From NCBI RefSeq assembly GCF_034356035.1, contig NZ_CP136423.1, forward strand, positions 2,170,001 to 2,234,000: 64,000 bases of DNA, read 5' to 3'. The translations under genes and the position numbers were made by a program. Of this stretch, positions 17,874-27,259 are shown one piece after another; position 1 is the first letter of the stretch, and each line of letters starts with the position of its first letter. The notes below the pieces were generated by a model. It saw only the letters and a program-made list of their open reading frames with translations, searched no databases and was not told the DNA's origin. The stretch comes from Blautia hydrogenotrophica DSM 10507. Its GTDB lineage: Bacteria > Bacillota > Clostridia > Lachnospirales > Lachnospiraceae.

Positions 17874-18680
17874 TCAATGAAAAGAGCGATTTTTGTACTC
17901 CAATCGTATTTTGTCCGCGATCAGTGCAATAAATTCTGAATTTGTAGGCTTGCCTTTTCCTGTGCTGACCGTATAACCAAACAATTCATCAATTGTGTCC
18001 ATTTTCCCACGGCTCCAAGCCACCTCAATCGCATGGCGGATTGCCCGTTCCACTCTACTTGGCGTCGTCTGCTGTCTTTTGGCAATGGTCGGATACAAAA
18101 TCTTTGTAATAGAATTGAGCATCTCCATATCGTTGACACACAGAATAATGGCATCTCTTAGATACTGATACCCTTTGATATGAGCCGGAACTCCGATTTC
18201 ATGAATGATATTCGTCACATCCGTCTCTAAATTTCTCTGAGAATATACGGATTTTTCCTCCTGCACTTCTTTTCTTGTGATCTCTCTGCTCCTTCTAGTG
18301 ACAAAATTTCTCATATGTTTGATACGGTTTAACAACATCTGCGTGTCAAAGGGTTTTAGCACATAGTAATCTGCTCCCAAGTTAAACGCATCCTCCGTAA
18401 TTCTCTCCTGTCCGACAGCCGATACGACAATAAAAGACGGAACTTTTTTCAGGCTGCTGTCATGGTGAATTTTCTCCATCACCGACAGACCGTCCACCTT
18501 CGGCATAATAATATCCAAAATCACCACATCCGGCTCTTTATTCTGAATAATTTTACAAATCTCTTCTCCATTGTGAGCTTTTCCAACTAGCTCTAATTCG
18601 TTGTCCTCGTCGATCAGCTTCCCCAGCATTTCCACCATCTTCTCATTGTCATCTGCTATCGCTACATTTAATTTTTCCAT
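17874..18680 (-). CDS. spo0A: Sporulation master regulator Spo0A
   Basis: A phosphorelay response regulator that commits the cell to sporulation. The receiver domain (1-120) has the acidic pocket ADDNE and phosphoacceptor Asp56 in [14 protein letters not shown] holds the conserved Lys. The C-terminal DNA-binding domain (about 150-268) has the Spo0A recognition region [14 protein letters not shown]. The 268 residues match the family. It follows spoIVB, the order conserved in Clostridia. Identification is firm. Confidence 0.98.
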   Translation of the reverse strand: MEKLNVAIADDNEKMVEMLGKLIDEDNELELVGKAHNGEEICKIIQNKEPDVVILDIIMPKVDGLSVMEKIHHDSSLKKVPSFIVVSAVGQERITEDAFNLGADYYVLKPFDTQMLLNRIKHMRNFVTRRSREITRKEVQEEKSVYSQRNLETDVTNIIHEIGVPAHIKGYQYLRDAIILCVNDMEMLNSITKILYPTIAKRQQTTPSRVERAIRHAIEVAWSRGKMDTIDELFGYTVSTGKGKPTNSEFIALIADKIRLEYKNRSFH

Positions 18681-18835
18681 GGGTATAATACCTCCTAAAT
18701 TCTAAAACGCAAAAACCACTTTTTAACCTTTCCATTCCAAAAATCATTCCCTGATTCTACAGGCAACGCAGGAATCCCTTCATGATGAGAAACAATGGGC
18801 CCTCTATAAAACTTGTTTCCTTACACCACATCACT

Positions 18836-18864
18836 ATTATAGACTGAATCTTCTTCTGAGACAA
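18836..18864 (-). promoter_or_regulatory. Sigma-A-type promoter of spo0A
   Basis: On the minus strand: -35 TTGTCT (18859-18864), 17-bp spacer, perfect -10 TATAAT (18836-18841), about 150 bases before the start codon. A sigma-H promoter could lie closer to the gene but none was convincing. Confidence 0.65.
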
Positions 18865-18903
18865 GACGAATATATCACTTCCGATCTAATTTCGTTCCCC
18901 ATA

Positions 18904-18913
18904 TTTTGACAAA
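18904..18913 (-). promoter_or_regulatory. Spo0A-box-like site upstream of spo0A
   Basis: TTTGTCAAAA on the minus strand differs by one base from the core 0A box TGTCGAA. It lies about 40 bases upstream of the -35. The rest of the 18681-19136 gap shows nothing else recognisable. Confidence 0.4.
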
Positions 18914-19136
18914 TTATTCTTTTTTTTGATATCTATATCGAGCTTCTTCGTCTTTTTTTTACTATATTGGAATCAAAATTCTAACAATCCATAATTATAA
19001 AACTTCTTTCCTCATAGATCGCCGAATACCCATAAAAAACTCGTAATATTGTGATAATTAGATTAATTTTTATAGTTTTCCCGGAAATTCTGGTTATTAA
19101 AACAGATTTTTACAAGGCGGGCAACATGGATTTTTT

Positions 19137-20339
19137 CTACTGCTTCAGCATGGTCTCAATAAAAATTCCATACCCCGTACTGGAATCCTGAACAAAAACA
19201 TGGGTGACTGCTCCTACCACCTTGCCGTCCTGAATCACTGGGCTTCCGCTCATTCCCTGGACGATTCCCCCTGTAGCTGACAAAAGACGGGGATCCGTGA
19301 CTTTAATGACAAAACTCTTATTCGTGTCTTCATGGTCCATATCGATCTTCGTAATCTCCACATCAAATTTTTCAACTTTTCCATCCAACTCAAACAGAAT
19401 CTGTGCATCCCCAAGCTTCATGTCCTGTTTATAGCCAACCGGCAGCTTCTGCCACTGAAACCTTTTTTTCTCATCGGAGTCCATCGAACCATAGATGCCA
19501 TTGGAACAATTTTTGCTGATCTTCCCCACTCGATTGGAATCCTGATACCGAATAATTCCTGACAATTCTCCAGGGCTTCCCTTGCTGCCCTTTTGAATTC
19601 CTAGAATCTCTGTCTGGTACAAGGCACCATCCTGTATGTGCAAAAGTTCTCCAGTGTCCACATCACTGATCCCATGCCCTAGTGCTCCAAAATCTCCATT
19701 CTCCCGCACATAAGTCAATGTTCCTATTCCTTGCGTGTTGTCGCGGACCCATATGCCGAGCTTATAGCATCCGTCTTCCCCCATCACTGGTTCCAGGCAA
19801 ATTGGTATTTCCTCCCCGTGACGTATGACAGACAAGGTGGCCGTCTCTCCCTGACAACAGGCGATGTCTTCCACAAGCTCCTTTTTGGAAGTCACTCTTT
19901 GATCGTTAAAGGCAACGATGTAGTCTCCTGCCTGAGCAATGTTCTTAGCCGGGTCATAGCTAGTCCCATCCTTTCCTACGATCTCTCCGGTATCAATAAT
20001 CAGGACACCTTGAGTCTCCATATAAAGCCCTACTGGCTCTCCACTGACCCAAAGATTCTCCCGGCTTCCTGTAGTGACTTTTACATCCTTAAAAGGAATC
20101 ACCCCAAACAGACTACACTGAATCGTATAAGAGCCACCTTGCGATGCAGGAATGGACGCCTCACTTTTTATCCAAAAAGAATCAAACAGCCTTTCTACTT
20201 TCTCTTCCTCCCCTTCCACAAGGTGAAGTTCCTGAGGTATTTTTCGGTCAAGATAGCGATAACCTAGGTATCCCATTACCAGCAAATCCAGAGCTAAAAG
20301 ACAATAGATCAGCCGCCGGTATCTTTTTTTCCTCGCCAT
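19137..20339 (-). CDS. spoIVB: SpoIVB peptidase (S55 family)
   Basis: A forespore-secreted serine protease that triggers pro-sigma-K processing in the mother cell. The 400 residues have an N-terminal membrane/signal segment (about 8-27), a PDZ domain (about 110-180) and a C-terminal S55 peptidase domain with the catalytic Ser in GMSGSPVIQDGK. The N-terminal methionine follows AAAGGAGG. A terminator separates it from recN, so it probably has its own promoter. Identification is firm. Confidence 0.95.
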   Translation of the reverse strand: MARKKRYRRLIYCLLALDLLVMGYLGYRYLDRKIPQELHLVEGEEEKVERLFDSFWIKSEASIPASQGGSYTIQCSLFGVIPFKDVKVTTGSRENLWVSGEPVGLYMETQGVLIIDTGEIVGKDGTSYDPAKNIAQAGDYIVAFNDQRVTSKKELVEDIACCQGETATLSVIRHGEEIPICLEPVMGEDGCYKLGIWVRDNTQGIGTLTYVRENGDFGALGHGISDVDTGELLHIQDGALYQTEILGIQKGSKGSPGELSGIIRYQDSNRVGKISKNCSNGIYGSMDSDEKKRFQWQKLPVGYKQDMKLGDAQILFELDGKVEKFDVEITKIDMDHEDTNKSFVIKVTDPRLLSATGGIVQGMSGSPVIQDGKVVGAVTHVFVQDSSTGYGIFIETMLKQ

Positions 20340-20386
20340 TTTATCACATCCTCCTTTGTCTAAAGTTTACTTTTTTATATACAAAG

Positions 20387-20418
20387 AAAAAGGATATACA
20401 CTTGGTATACCCTTTTTT
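20387..20418 (-). terminator. Terminator of the recN transcript
   Basis: On the minus strand AAAAAGGGTATAC pairs with GTATATCCTTTTT around a 5-nt loop, ending in T residues. It lies about 18 bases after the recN stop and separates recN from spoIVB. Confidence 0.8.
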
Positions 20419-20435
20419 AGTATGTGATAAAATTA

Positions 20436-22127
20436 TTATTTCAATCTTGTATTTTTTTGTTGTCGTGCCAATTCCTTCATCTCTCTGGCATTTTCTATAA
20501 CTCGCCCGGTAATTTGTGCTCCTCCTAACATCCTCGCCAGCTCTCGAACAGATGCCTCCTTGTCTAAAGCATAAATCTGTGTCGTCGTCTCAGACTGATC
20601 GGCTAATTTTCTGATCTCAAAGTGTCGATCTGCCATCGCTGCAATCTGGGGCAAATGGGTGATGCACAGAACTTGGTGTCTTCTTCCAATAATTGCCATT
20701 TTCTCGGAGACTTTCTGTGCCGTGCGTCCACTGATTCCAGTATCAATTTCATCGAAAATCAAAGTATCAATCTCGTCTCTGTCTGCGAGAATCGTCTTAA
20801 TTGCCAGCATAATTCTGGACAACTCTCCTCCGGACACCACTTTGCCAAAGGGTTTTCTGGGCTCGCCGGGATTTGTTGAAATCTCGTATTCGATCTCATC
20901 GAAGCCGTTGGCTGAATAGGTTTTTCCCCGTCGAAAATCAATTGCAAAATCGACTTCCAAAAAATTGAGATCTTTCAGACTGTTTCGAATCTCCTCTGAA
21001 AGCTTTTGTCCATATTGTTTCCGAATTGCTGACAAATCATGTGAGACTTTCTCCAATTTATTCTGAGATTTTTCAAGTTTCTCTCTCAATTCCTGGATAT
21101 TTTCCTGATATTTTCTCAGCTTTTCCAATTTTTTCCGCTGTTCTTCCTCAAAAGAAGTAATTTTCTCTAACGTCTTTCCATATTTTGCCTTCAAACTGTT
21201 AATGAAGTCCAGCCTCTGCTCCGTCTGATAGAATTCCTCTTCCTCAAAAACTAAACTGTCCAGATATGAGGACAGCTCCCGGTTAAAATCATTCAACAAT
21301 CCGTCAATGTCCAGCAGAGATTTTTCCATCTGGGATAGTTCCTCATCGTAAGAGGAAACTTGTGAAATCTCCTGAAGTGCTTTTCCTAGCAGTTCACCAA
21401 CACATCCTGTCTCCTCATATCCTGTACAAAGGTAGACGGTTTGAAGAGCCTCCACAATTTTCCGACTGTTATTCATCTTCCGGTATCTCTGTTCCAGCTC
21501 CTCGTCTTCACCAGGCACCAGCTGCGCTTTCTCAATTTCCTCCAGCTGAAACTCCAAAAGAGACAGCTCCCGATTTCTCTGAGACTCGTCCATATCCATG
21601 GAGGCAAGCTCTTTCCTGATATGACAATACTCCTGGTACGCCTCTTGAACTTTGCGCTTTGACGGCTCAATCTGCTCTTTTCCATAGGCATCCAAAATTT
21701 CCAACTGCCTTTGGGGATAGAGCAAAGACTGATGTTCATGCTGACCGTGAATGTCCAGCAAGAGCCCTGCCGCCTCTTTCATCTGACTCACAGTACAAGT
21801 CTGTCCATTTATTTTATTCACACTGCGCCCTTCCATAATCTTACGCGAGAGCAAAACCTGTCCATCCTCCACAGAGATATCCATTTCCGCCAGTTTTCTC
21901 TCCACCTGCGGATTCTCTATCTGAAACAGCAACTCCACCAGCGCATGTGACGATTTCTCACGAATCATTTCTTTTGACATTTTGCTGCCTAAAATCAACT
22001 GCATGGACCCTAGAAGAATAGACTTTCCTGCTCCCGTCTCTCCGGTCAGAATATTCAAGCCTGGACCAAAATCCACCTCAGCTTCCTCAATCAATGCCAG
22101 ATTTTTCACATGAAGATGTATTAACAT
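20436..22127 (-). CDS. recN: DNA repair ATPase RecN
   Basis: An SMC-like protein that acts early in double-strand break repair. The 563 residues have an N-terminal Walker A GETGAGKS (about 29-36), a long coiled-coil region (about 150-390), the ABC signature VSGGELSRIMLA, and Walker B DTLIFDEIDTGISG near the C-terminus. It lies 10 bases after argR, in the conserved argR-recN pair. Confidence 0.97.
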   Translation of the reverse strand: MLIHLHVKNLALIEEAEVDFGPGLNILTGETGAGKSILLGSMQLILGSKMSKEMIREKSSHALVELLFQIENPQVERKLAEMDISVEDGQVLLSRKIMEGRSVNKINGQTCTVSQMKEAAGLLLDIHGQHEHQSLLYPQRQLEILDAYGKEQIEPSKRKVQEAYQEYCHIRKELASMDMDESQRNRELSLLEFQLEEIEKAQLVPGEDEELEQRYRKMNNSRKIVEALQTVYLCTGYEETGCVGELLGKALQEISQVSSYDEELSQMEKSLLDIDGLLNDFNRELSSYLDSLVFEEEEFYQTEQRLDFINSLKAKYGKTLEKITSFEEEQRKKLEKLRKYQENIQELREKLEKSQNKLEKVSHDLSAIRKQYGQKLSEEIRNSLKDLNFLEVDFAIDFRRGKTYSANGFDEIEYEISTNPGEPRKPFGKVVSGGELSRIMLAIKTILADRDEIDTLIFDEIDTGISGRTAQKVSEKMAIIGRRHQVLCITHLPQIAAMADRHFEIRKLADQSETTTQIYALDKEASVRELARMLGGAQITGRVIENAREMKELARQQKNTRLK

Positions 22128-22136
22128 TGCATCACC

Positions 22137-22598
22137 TTATCCTAACTCTTCCAGTATTTTACGCAGACGTTCCATAATCAAAAGAGTGTCGTCCGCCGTT
22201 TTGATTGCACACATAATTGTATCGTCACCGGCAATACACCCTACAATCTCTTTCCAATTCAGTTCATCCAGCGCTGCCCCCACAGCCATAGCCATCCCAG
22301 GTACTGTCTTAATCACCAGAATATTCTGTGCCATATCCATGGAGAGAAACGCGTCTCTTAAAACTCTGGAATATTTCTCGCTGAGATTCTGCCTGGAATT
22401 ATGTAAAACCTCATAGTGGGAGCGCCCGCTCTTCCCTGTAACTTTCGTTAAATTCAATTCCCTGATGTCTCTAGAAATCGTAGCCTGGGTCACAGAATAT
22501 CCGGCTTGATTCAAGTGTGCCGCCAATTCCTCCTGCGTCTCGATCTCATACTCATGAATCAGCTCAATAATCTTCGCATGTCTTTCTATCTTCATCAC
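22137..22598 (-). CDS. argR: Arginine repressor ArgR/AhrC
   Basis: A hexameric, arginine-responsive repressor of arginine synthesis genes. The 153 residues have an N-terminal winged helix with QATISRDIRELNL (about 38-50) and a C-terminal arginine-binding domain with AGDDTIM (about 122-128). It sits 9 bases after nadK. No arginine genes are in the window. Confidence 0.95.
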   Translation of the reverse strand: MMKIERHAKIIELIHEYEIETQEELAAHLNQAGYSVTQATISRDIRELNLTKVTGKSGRSHYEVLHNSRQNLSEKYSRVLRDAFLSMDMAQNILVIKTVPGMAMAVGAALDELNWKEIVGCIAGDDTIMCAIKTADDTLLIMERLRKILEELG

Positions 22599-22606
22599 AG
22601 GACCTC

Positions 22607-23467
22607 CTAATGGTTACGCATCTTCTTGCGCAAAACTTCCACAAAGCTCAGATTACTCAGTCTCACAATCCGAGTCTTTACATTCGCCTTCTCAATAATC
22701 AGTTTGTCTTTAGTCACCATTCGAAGCATCGTATCCCCGTCAAAAGATACGATTGCCTGTTCTTCACTGACCTTCCTTCCCTCGCCAACCTCCACACACA
22801 GTACGTCTCCAGGTGAAAAAACCACACTGCGGGAGTTCAACGTATGCGGAGCTAGCGGTGTCATAATCATCATAGAAGCGCTAGGAGAGACAATCGGCCC
22901 CCCTGCTGACAGACTATAACCAGTGGAGCCCGTAGGCGTAGACACAATCACACCATCAGCATTGTACACATTGAGATACTCTCCATTTACATAATTGATG
23001 AATTTCAGAACTCTTAAACGTCCTTCACGGCTAATTACAATATCATTTAAAGCGATATCCTCTCCAATCAGCTCCCCCTCATGAAATGCTCGGCCAATCA
23101 GCATCATCCGCTCATCAATGGAATACTCGTCAGCCATCAACTTATCCAAAGCTGGATATAAATTCTGCCGATCTACTTCTGCGAGAAACCCTAAAGTTCC
23201 AAGGTTGATTCCCAACAACGGAATCCCTTTGTGTACCACATCTCTGGCTGCTTGAAGAAGAGTTCCGTCTCCGCCCAGTACTATGATACAGTCCGTGTCA
23301 TCTGGAATTTTATCCGGGTTTGTGTAATGATACGGTCCTTCCTTTTTCTCACCGGCGATCTGAATCTGACAGGTTCTGCCATGGTGTTCCAAATACTGCC
23401 GAATCTTATCTGTAATCACCAGTCCTACATCTTTTTGATTGTTGGTTATGATAAAAAATCTGTCCAT
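22607..23467 (-). CDS. nadK: NAD kinase
   Basis: Phosphorylates NAD to NADP. The 286 residues carry the GGDGTLL motif (about 65-71), LGTLGFLAE, and the substrate loop STPTGSTGYSLSAGGPI (about 175-191). It lies between tlyA and argR in a conserved clostridial order. Confidence 0.97.
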   Translation of the reverse strand: MDRFFIITNNQKDVGLVITDKIRQYLEHHGRTCQIQIAGEKKEGPYHYTNPDKIPDDTDCIIVLGGDGTLLQAARDVVHKGIPLLGINLGTLGFLAEVDRQNLYPALDKLMADEYSIDERMMLIGRAFHEGELIGEDIALNDIVISREGRLRVLKFINYVNGEYLNVYNADGVIVSTPTGSTGYSLSAGGPIVSPSASMMIMTPLAPHTLNSRSVVFSPGDVLCVEVGEGRKVSEEQAIVSFDGDTMLRMVTKDKLIIEKANVKTRIVRLSNLSFVEVLRKKMRNH

Positions 23468-23478
23468 TGGCTTCTTCC

Positions 23479-24285
23479 TTACATGAGTGTCTCGTGGGCT
23501 TTCTTTACAATCTGTGCGGATTCGAAAACCATCCTTTCAGACTCCTGCCCTTCTTTCAATCTTCGCAGATAGAGCAAATACTCAATATTCCCTTCTGGGC
23601 CTTTAATTGGAGAAAATTCCAGGTTCAAGATCTCAAAAGAAATTGACTTCGCATAATCAACGATCTTCTCAATAACTTCCAGATGAACCGCAGGGTCTCT
23701 GACCACGCCTTTTTTCCCTACCTTCTCTCTTCCCGCCTCGAACTGCGGTTTAATTAGACAGACAATCTCTCCTCCCTCTCCTAACAGCTCCCTCACCGGG
23801 AGTAACACCTTAGTCAGAGAGATAAAAGACACATCAATGGAGGAAAAGTCCGCCTGTTCCCCGATGTCATCCGGTACGACATACCGAATGTTCGTCTTCT
23901 CCATGCAGACCACTCTTGGGTCATTTCGCAGCTTCCAATCCAGCTGTCCGTGCCCCACATCGATGGCATAGACCCTCTTTGCCCCATTCTGAAGCATACA
24001 GTCTGTAAAACCGCCTGTGGAGGCTCCCACATCCAGGCACACCTTTCCTTCTAGGCTGACACCGAAATGGGTCATGGCCTTTTCCAGCTTCAGCCCACCT
24101 CTACTGACGTAAGGCAGTGTATTTCCCCGAACTTCAATGTGAACACTGTCCTGAAACATCGAACCTGCCTTGTCTTCTTTCTGCCCGTCCACATAGACCT
24201 CTCCGGCCATAATTACCGCTTTTGCCTTTTCCCGGGAAACCGCAAGATTTCTCTTGACCAATAAAACATCTAAGCGTTCCTTCAT
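23479..24285 (-). CDS. tlyA: TlyA-family rRNA 2'-O-methyltransferase
   Basis: Has an N-terminal S4 RNA-binding domain (RLDVLLVKRNLAVSREKAK) followed by an FtsJ-like methyltransferase domain with the SAM motif CLDVGASTGGFTDCML (about 79-94) and the K-D-K-E-type residues. Family members methylate ribosomal RNA; mycobacterial TlyA also has haemolysin history, but that name is misleading here. Its ATG overlaps the dxs stop by 4 bases. The 268 residues match the family. Confidence 0.93.
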   Translation of the reverse strand: MKERLDVLLVKRNLAVSREKAKAVIMAGEVYVDGQKEDKAGSMFQDSVHIEVRGNTLPYVSRGGLKLEKAMTHFGVSLEGKVCLDVGASTGGFTDCMLQNGAKRVYAIDVGHGQLDWKLRNDPRVVCMEKTNIRYVVPDDIGEQADFSSIDVSFISLTKVLLPVRELLGEGGEIVCLIKPQFEAGREKVGKKGVVRDPAVHLEVIEKIVDYAKSISFEILNLEFSPIKGPEGNIEYLLYLRRLKEGQESERMVFESAQIVKKAHETLM

Positions 24286-26138
24286 CTTGTATTATCCTCA
24301 ATGATTTTCAGAACGGACTGCGCGTCCAGTCCCAATTCTTTCTTCCATTTTTCCACATTTCCATGCTCCACAAAGTGGTCCTGAATAGCCAATATCCTGA
24401 CTTTTATCTGGGAATACTTGCCGTTCAGATAGGCGGATACCTGCTCTCCAAAACCTCCACTTTGATTGTTCTCTTCCATTGTAATCATCAGTCTGTGATC
24501 CTGTGCTAAATCATCCAGCAACTCCCGGTCAAAGGGCTTCGCAAAACGCATATTCACAAAGGTCACATCTTTTCCCTGCTCCTGCAGTGCTTTCCACACC
24601 TGCTCTGCCGTCTTTACCATACTTCCGAGAGCCAGTAAAGCCACATCTTTTCCCCGCGAGATCACCTCGGCCTTTCCACACTCAATGGGAGCACGAAACT
24701 CCTGAAGCCCATCGTAGGCCTCCCCTCTAGGATATCTCACAGCAACAGGGCCATCCGCGTGAATCGCATATTTCATCATATCGGAGAGTTCCCAGATATT
24801 CTTCGGAGCCATCACGGTCATATTCGGCATCATAGACAGATAACTTAAATCAAAGCAGCCATTGTGCGTCTCCCCGTCACTTCCCACGAGGCCAGCCCGG
24901 TCAATAGCAAAAACCACGTGGAGCTTCTGCATACATACATCGTGTAGTACCTGGTCTATAGCCCTTTGCAGGAAAGAAGAATACACAGCAAAAACTGGAA
25001 CCATCCCTCCTAGAGCCAGCCCTGCAGCAAAAGTCACTGCGTGACTCTCCGCGATTCCCACATCAAAAAAACGCTCCGGGAACATATTGGCAAAACGTTT
25101 CAGCCCCGTGCCCGTGGGCATGGCCGCTGTAATCGCCACTACATTTTTTTCCCGATCTCCCATCTTTCTCATCACAGTGGAAAAAATATCCGTATACGTA
25201 GGCTTTCCCTTCTTTAAGGGCAGCCCCGTCCCAATGTCGAAGGCAGCAGTTCCATGAAACCTTGCAGGATGTCTCACCGCTGGCTCATAGCCCCGGCCTT
25301 TCTCAGTGACCACATGTACCAGCACTGGGCCCTGAACCCGTTTTGCCTCATTGAACAGCTTCATCATCTGAAGCATATCGTGCCCGTCGGCAGGCCCCAG
25401 ATAAGTAATTCCCATATCTTCAAACCACATGCCTGGAATGAACAGTTGTTTTATACTGGTCTTTGTCCTACGGACCGCGTCCACAAGCTGCTCCCCCACT
25501 CTCGGTATTTTTTTTAGAGAATTCGTCACACTCAGCTTCAGTCCTGTGTAAGACTGCGCAGTCCGAACTGCACTCAGATAGGAAGAGATGCCTCCTACAT
25601 TTTTAGAAATGGACATGGTATTATCATTCAGCACAATCATAAAATTTGTCTTTAATTCTGCTGCATTGTTCAGCGCCTCATAGGCCATTCCACCTGTCAG
25701 AGCTCCGTCTCCGATTACAGAGACTACTCGGTAATTCTCTCCCCTTAAATCTCTCGCCCGTACATAGCCTAGCCCCGCCGACAGAGAATTCGAACTGTGT
25801 CCCGTATCAAACGAGTCACACGCACTCTCATTTCTCTTTGGAAAGCCACTGAGGCCGCCCTCCTGTCTCAAACTTGAGAATAGATTTTTGCGGCCTGTGA
25901 GAATTTTATGAGTGTAGGCTTGATGCCCCACATCCCAGATCAGTTTATCCTCCGGAAATTCCAACACATTGTGTAAAGCCAAAGTCAGCTCCACTGCTCC
26001 TAGGTTGGACGCTAAATGTCCTCCTGTCTTACTCACACTCTCAATGAGAAACTGACGGATTTCTTCTGCCAGTTCTGGAAACTCTGCCAGAGGAATTCTG
26101 TGCAGATCATTCGCTTTGTTTATTTTTTCCAGAATCAT
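24282..26138 (-). CDS. dxs: 1-deoxy-D-xylulose-5-phosphate synthase
   Basis: A thiamine-diphosphate enzyme that starts the MEP isoprenoid pathway from pyruvate and glyceraldehyde-3-phosphate. The 618 residues carry DVGHQAYTHKILTGR, the ThDP-binding GDGALTGGMAYEALNNA (about 148-164), and the transketolase-like central domain with DRAGLVGSDGETH. It is linked to ispA, 10 bases upstream, which uses its end products. Confidence 0.98.
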   Translation of the reverse strand: MILEKINKANDLHRIPLAEFPELAEEIRQFLIESVSKTGGHLASNLGAVELTLALHNVLEFPEDKLIWDVGHQAYTHKILTGRKNLFSSLRQEGGLSGFPKRNESACDSFDTGHSSNSLSAGLGYVRARDLRGENYRVVSVIGDGALTGGMAYEALNNAAELKTNFMIVLNDNTMSISKNVGGISSYLSAVRTAQSYTGLKLSVTNSLKKIPRVGEQLVDAVRRTKTSIKQLFIPGMWFEDMGITYLGPADGHDMLQMMKLFNEAKRVQGPVLVHVVTEKGRGYEPAVRHPARFHGTAAFDIGTGLPLKKGKPTYTDIFSTVMRKMGDREKNVVAITAAMPTGTGLKRFANMFPERFFDVGIAESHAVTFAAGLALGGMVPVFAVYSSFLQRAIDQVLHDVCMQKLHVVFAIDRAGLVGSDGETHNGCFDLSYLSMMPNMTVMAPKNIWELSDMMKYAIHADGPVAVRYPRGEAYDGLQEFRAPIECGKAEVISRGKDVALLALGSMVKTAEQVWKALQEQGKDVTFVNMRFAKPFDRELLDDLAQDHRLMITMEENNQSGGFGEQVSAYLNGKYSQIKVRILAIQDHFVEHGNVEKWKKELGLDAQSVLKIIEDNTR

Positions 26139-26148
26139 AAGTACCCCT

Positions 26149-27036
26149 CTATTTCTTGCGGTTTACCAACTCCTGTATCAAAGTCCGCAAAAATTCATTT
26201 TTTTCTTCCAAACCGTCAAAAGTTTCAATTGCCTCCTGGGATAATCGTTCCACTTCTCTTTGCGCATTCTCAATACCTTTTAGTGTCACATAGGTCGTCT
26301 TATGATTTTTTTCATCACTGTGAATCGGTTTTCCCAACTCTTCCTGTGTGCTAGTCACATCCAAAATATCGTCTTCGATCTGAAATGCCAGTCCCACACA
26401 GCCCGCAGCCTTCTCCACCTGGCGGATTTTCGTGTTCTCAGCTCCTGCAAGAATAGCCCCTACCATCATAGAGGCTTCCATCAGCGCCGATGTTTTGTTC
26501 TCATAAATATAATCCAAGAGCTGAAGATCCAGAGGTTTTCTGTCATTTTCCACGTCCACACTCTGCCCTCCCAGCATCCCATACATTCCGGTTTTCGCGG
26601 CTAGAACCCTAAGGGCCAGTACCACCCGCTCTGTACGGTCTGTCAGCTCAAATCCAGACAATGCCACTTCATAGGCATAATTCAAGAGCGCTGCTCCACT
26701 TATCACTCCCATATCCTCTCCGAATACCTTCCAAGTCGTCTCTCTTCCACGACGGTACTCATCGTTGTCCAGAGCAGGAAGATCATCATGAATCAGAGAA
26801 TGCGTATGAATCATTTCCATAGCCACCATGAACGGCTCGATCACTCTTTGCGTTCCCCCGAACATCCGATAGACTTCCTGCATCATCAGCGGCCTCAGTC
26901 TTTTTCCTCCAGCCAGCATACTATAGTTCATCGCCCTTGCCAAAGTGCTGGCAAATCCTTCCTCCTTTGGAAGATAGCGCCGAATCAGCTGTTCTATCTC
27001 CTGTGTTTTTAAATTTAATTCTTCTTTAAAATTCAC
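26149..27036 (-). CDS. ispA: Polyprenyl (farnesyl/geranyl) diphosphate synthase
   Basis: Condenses isopentenyl diphosphate with allylic diphosphates. The 295 residues carry both Asp-rich motifs, DDLPALDNDEYRRG (about 86) and QIEDDILD (about 222). It overlaps xseB by 11 bases. Length and motif spacing fit short-chain (C10-C15) synthases; exact chain length is inferred. Confidence 0.94.
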   Translation of the reverse strand: MNFKEELNLKTQEIEQLIRRYLPKEEGFASTLARAMNYSMLAGGKRLRPLMMQEVYRMFGGTQRVIEPFMVAMEMIHTHSLIHDDLPALDNDEYRRGRETTWKVFGEDMGVISGAALLNYAYEVALSGFELTDRTERVVLALRVLAAKTGMYGMLGGQSVDVENDRKPLDLQLLDYIYENKTSALMEASMMVGAILAGAENTKIRQVEKAAGCVGLAFQIEDDILDVTSTQEELGKPIHSDEKNHKTTYVTLKGIENAQREVERLSQEAIETFDGLEEKNEFLRTLIQELVNRKK

Positions 27037-27259
27037 TGATTACTCCATCCTCATCTATCTGAAGCATCTTCTTCTCCACCCGGTCGATCTTTCCATTGCA
27101 GTATTTCAACAGCTTGATTCCCTCCTGATACACTGCAAAAGACTCCTCCAAAGAGGTCTGACCATTCTCTAGCTTTTGTGTCAATGCATCCAGCCTTTCA
27201 AATGCTTCCTCTATCGTCAATATAGTTTCCTTTGTCTCTTGCTCGTCTTTCTTACACAT
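27026..27259 (-). CDS. xseB: Exodeoxyribonuclease VII small subunit
   Basis: A 77-residue helical subunit that joins XseA to form exonuclease VII. The central sequence FERLDALTQKLENGQTSLEE (about 24-43) is the family signature. It overlaps both xseA (8 bases) and ispA (11 bases), indicating translational coupling. Confidence 0.95.
   Translation of the reverse strand: MCKKDEQETKETILTIEEAFERLDALTQKLENGQTSLEESFAVYQEGIKLLKYCNGKIDRVEKKMLQIDEDGVISEF

Noticed and set aside
20340..20420. Sigma-G promoter for spoIVB
   Set aside because: Several TATA-like runs exist, but none has the expected -35 and CATNNTA at correct spacing; the strongest structure is the recN terminator.
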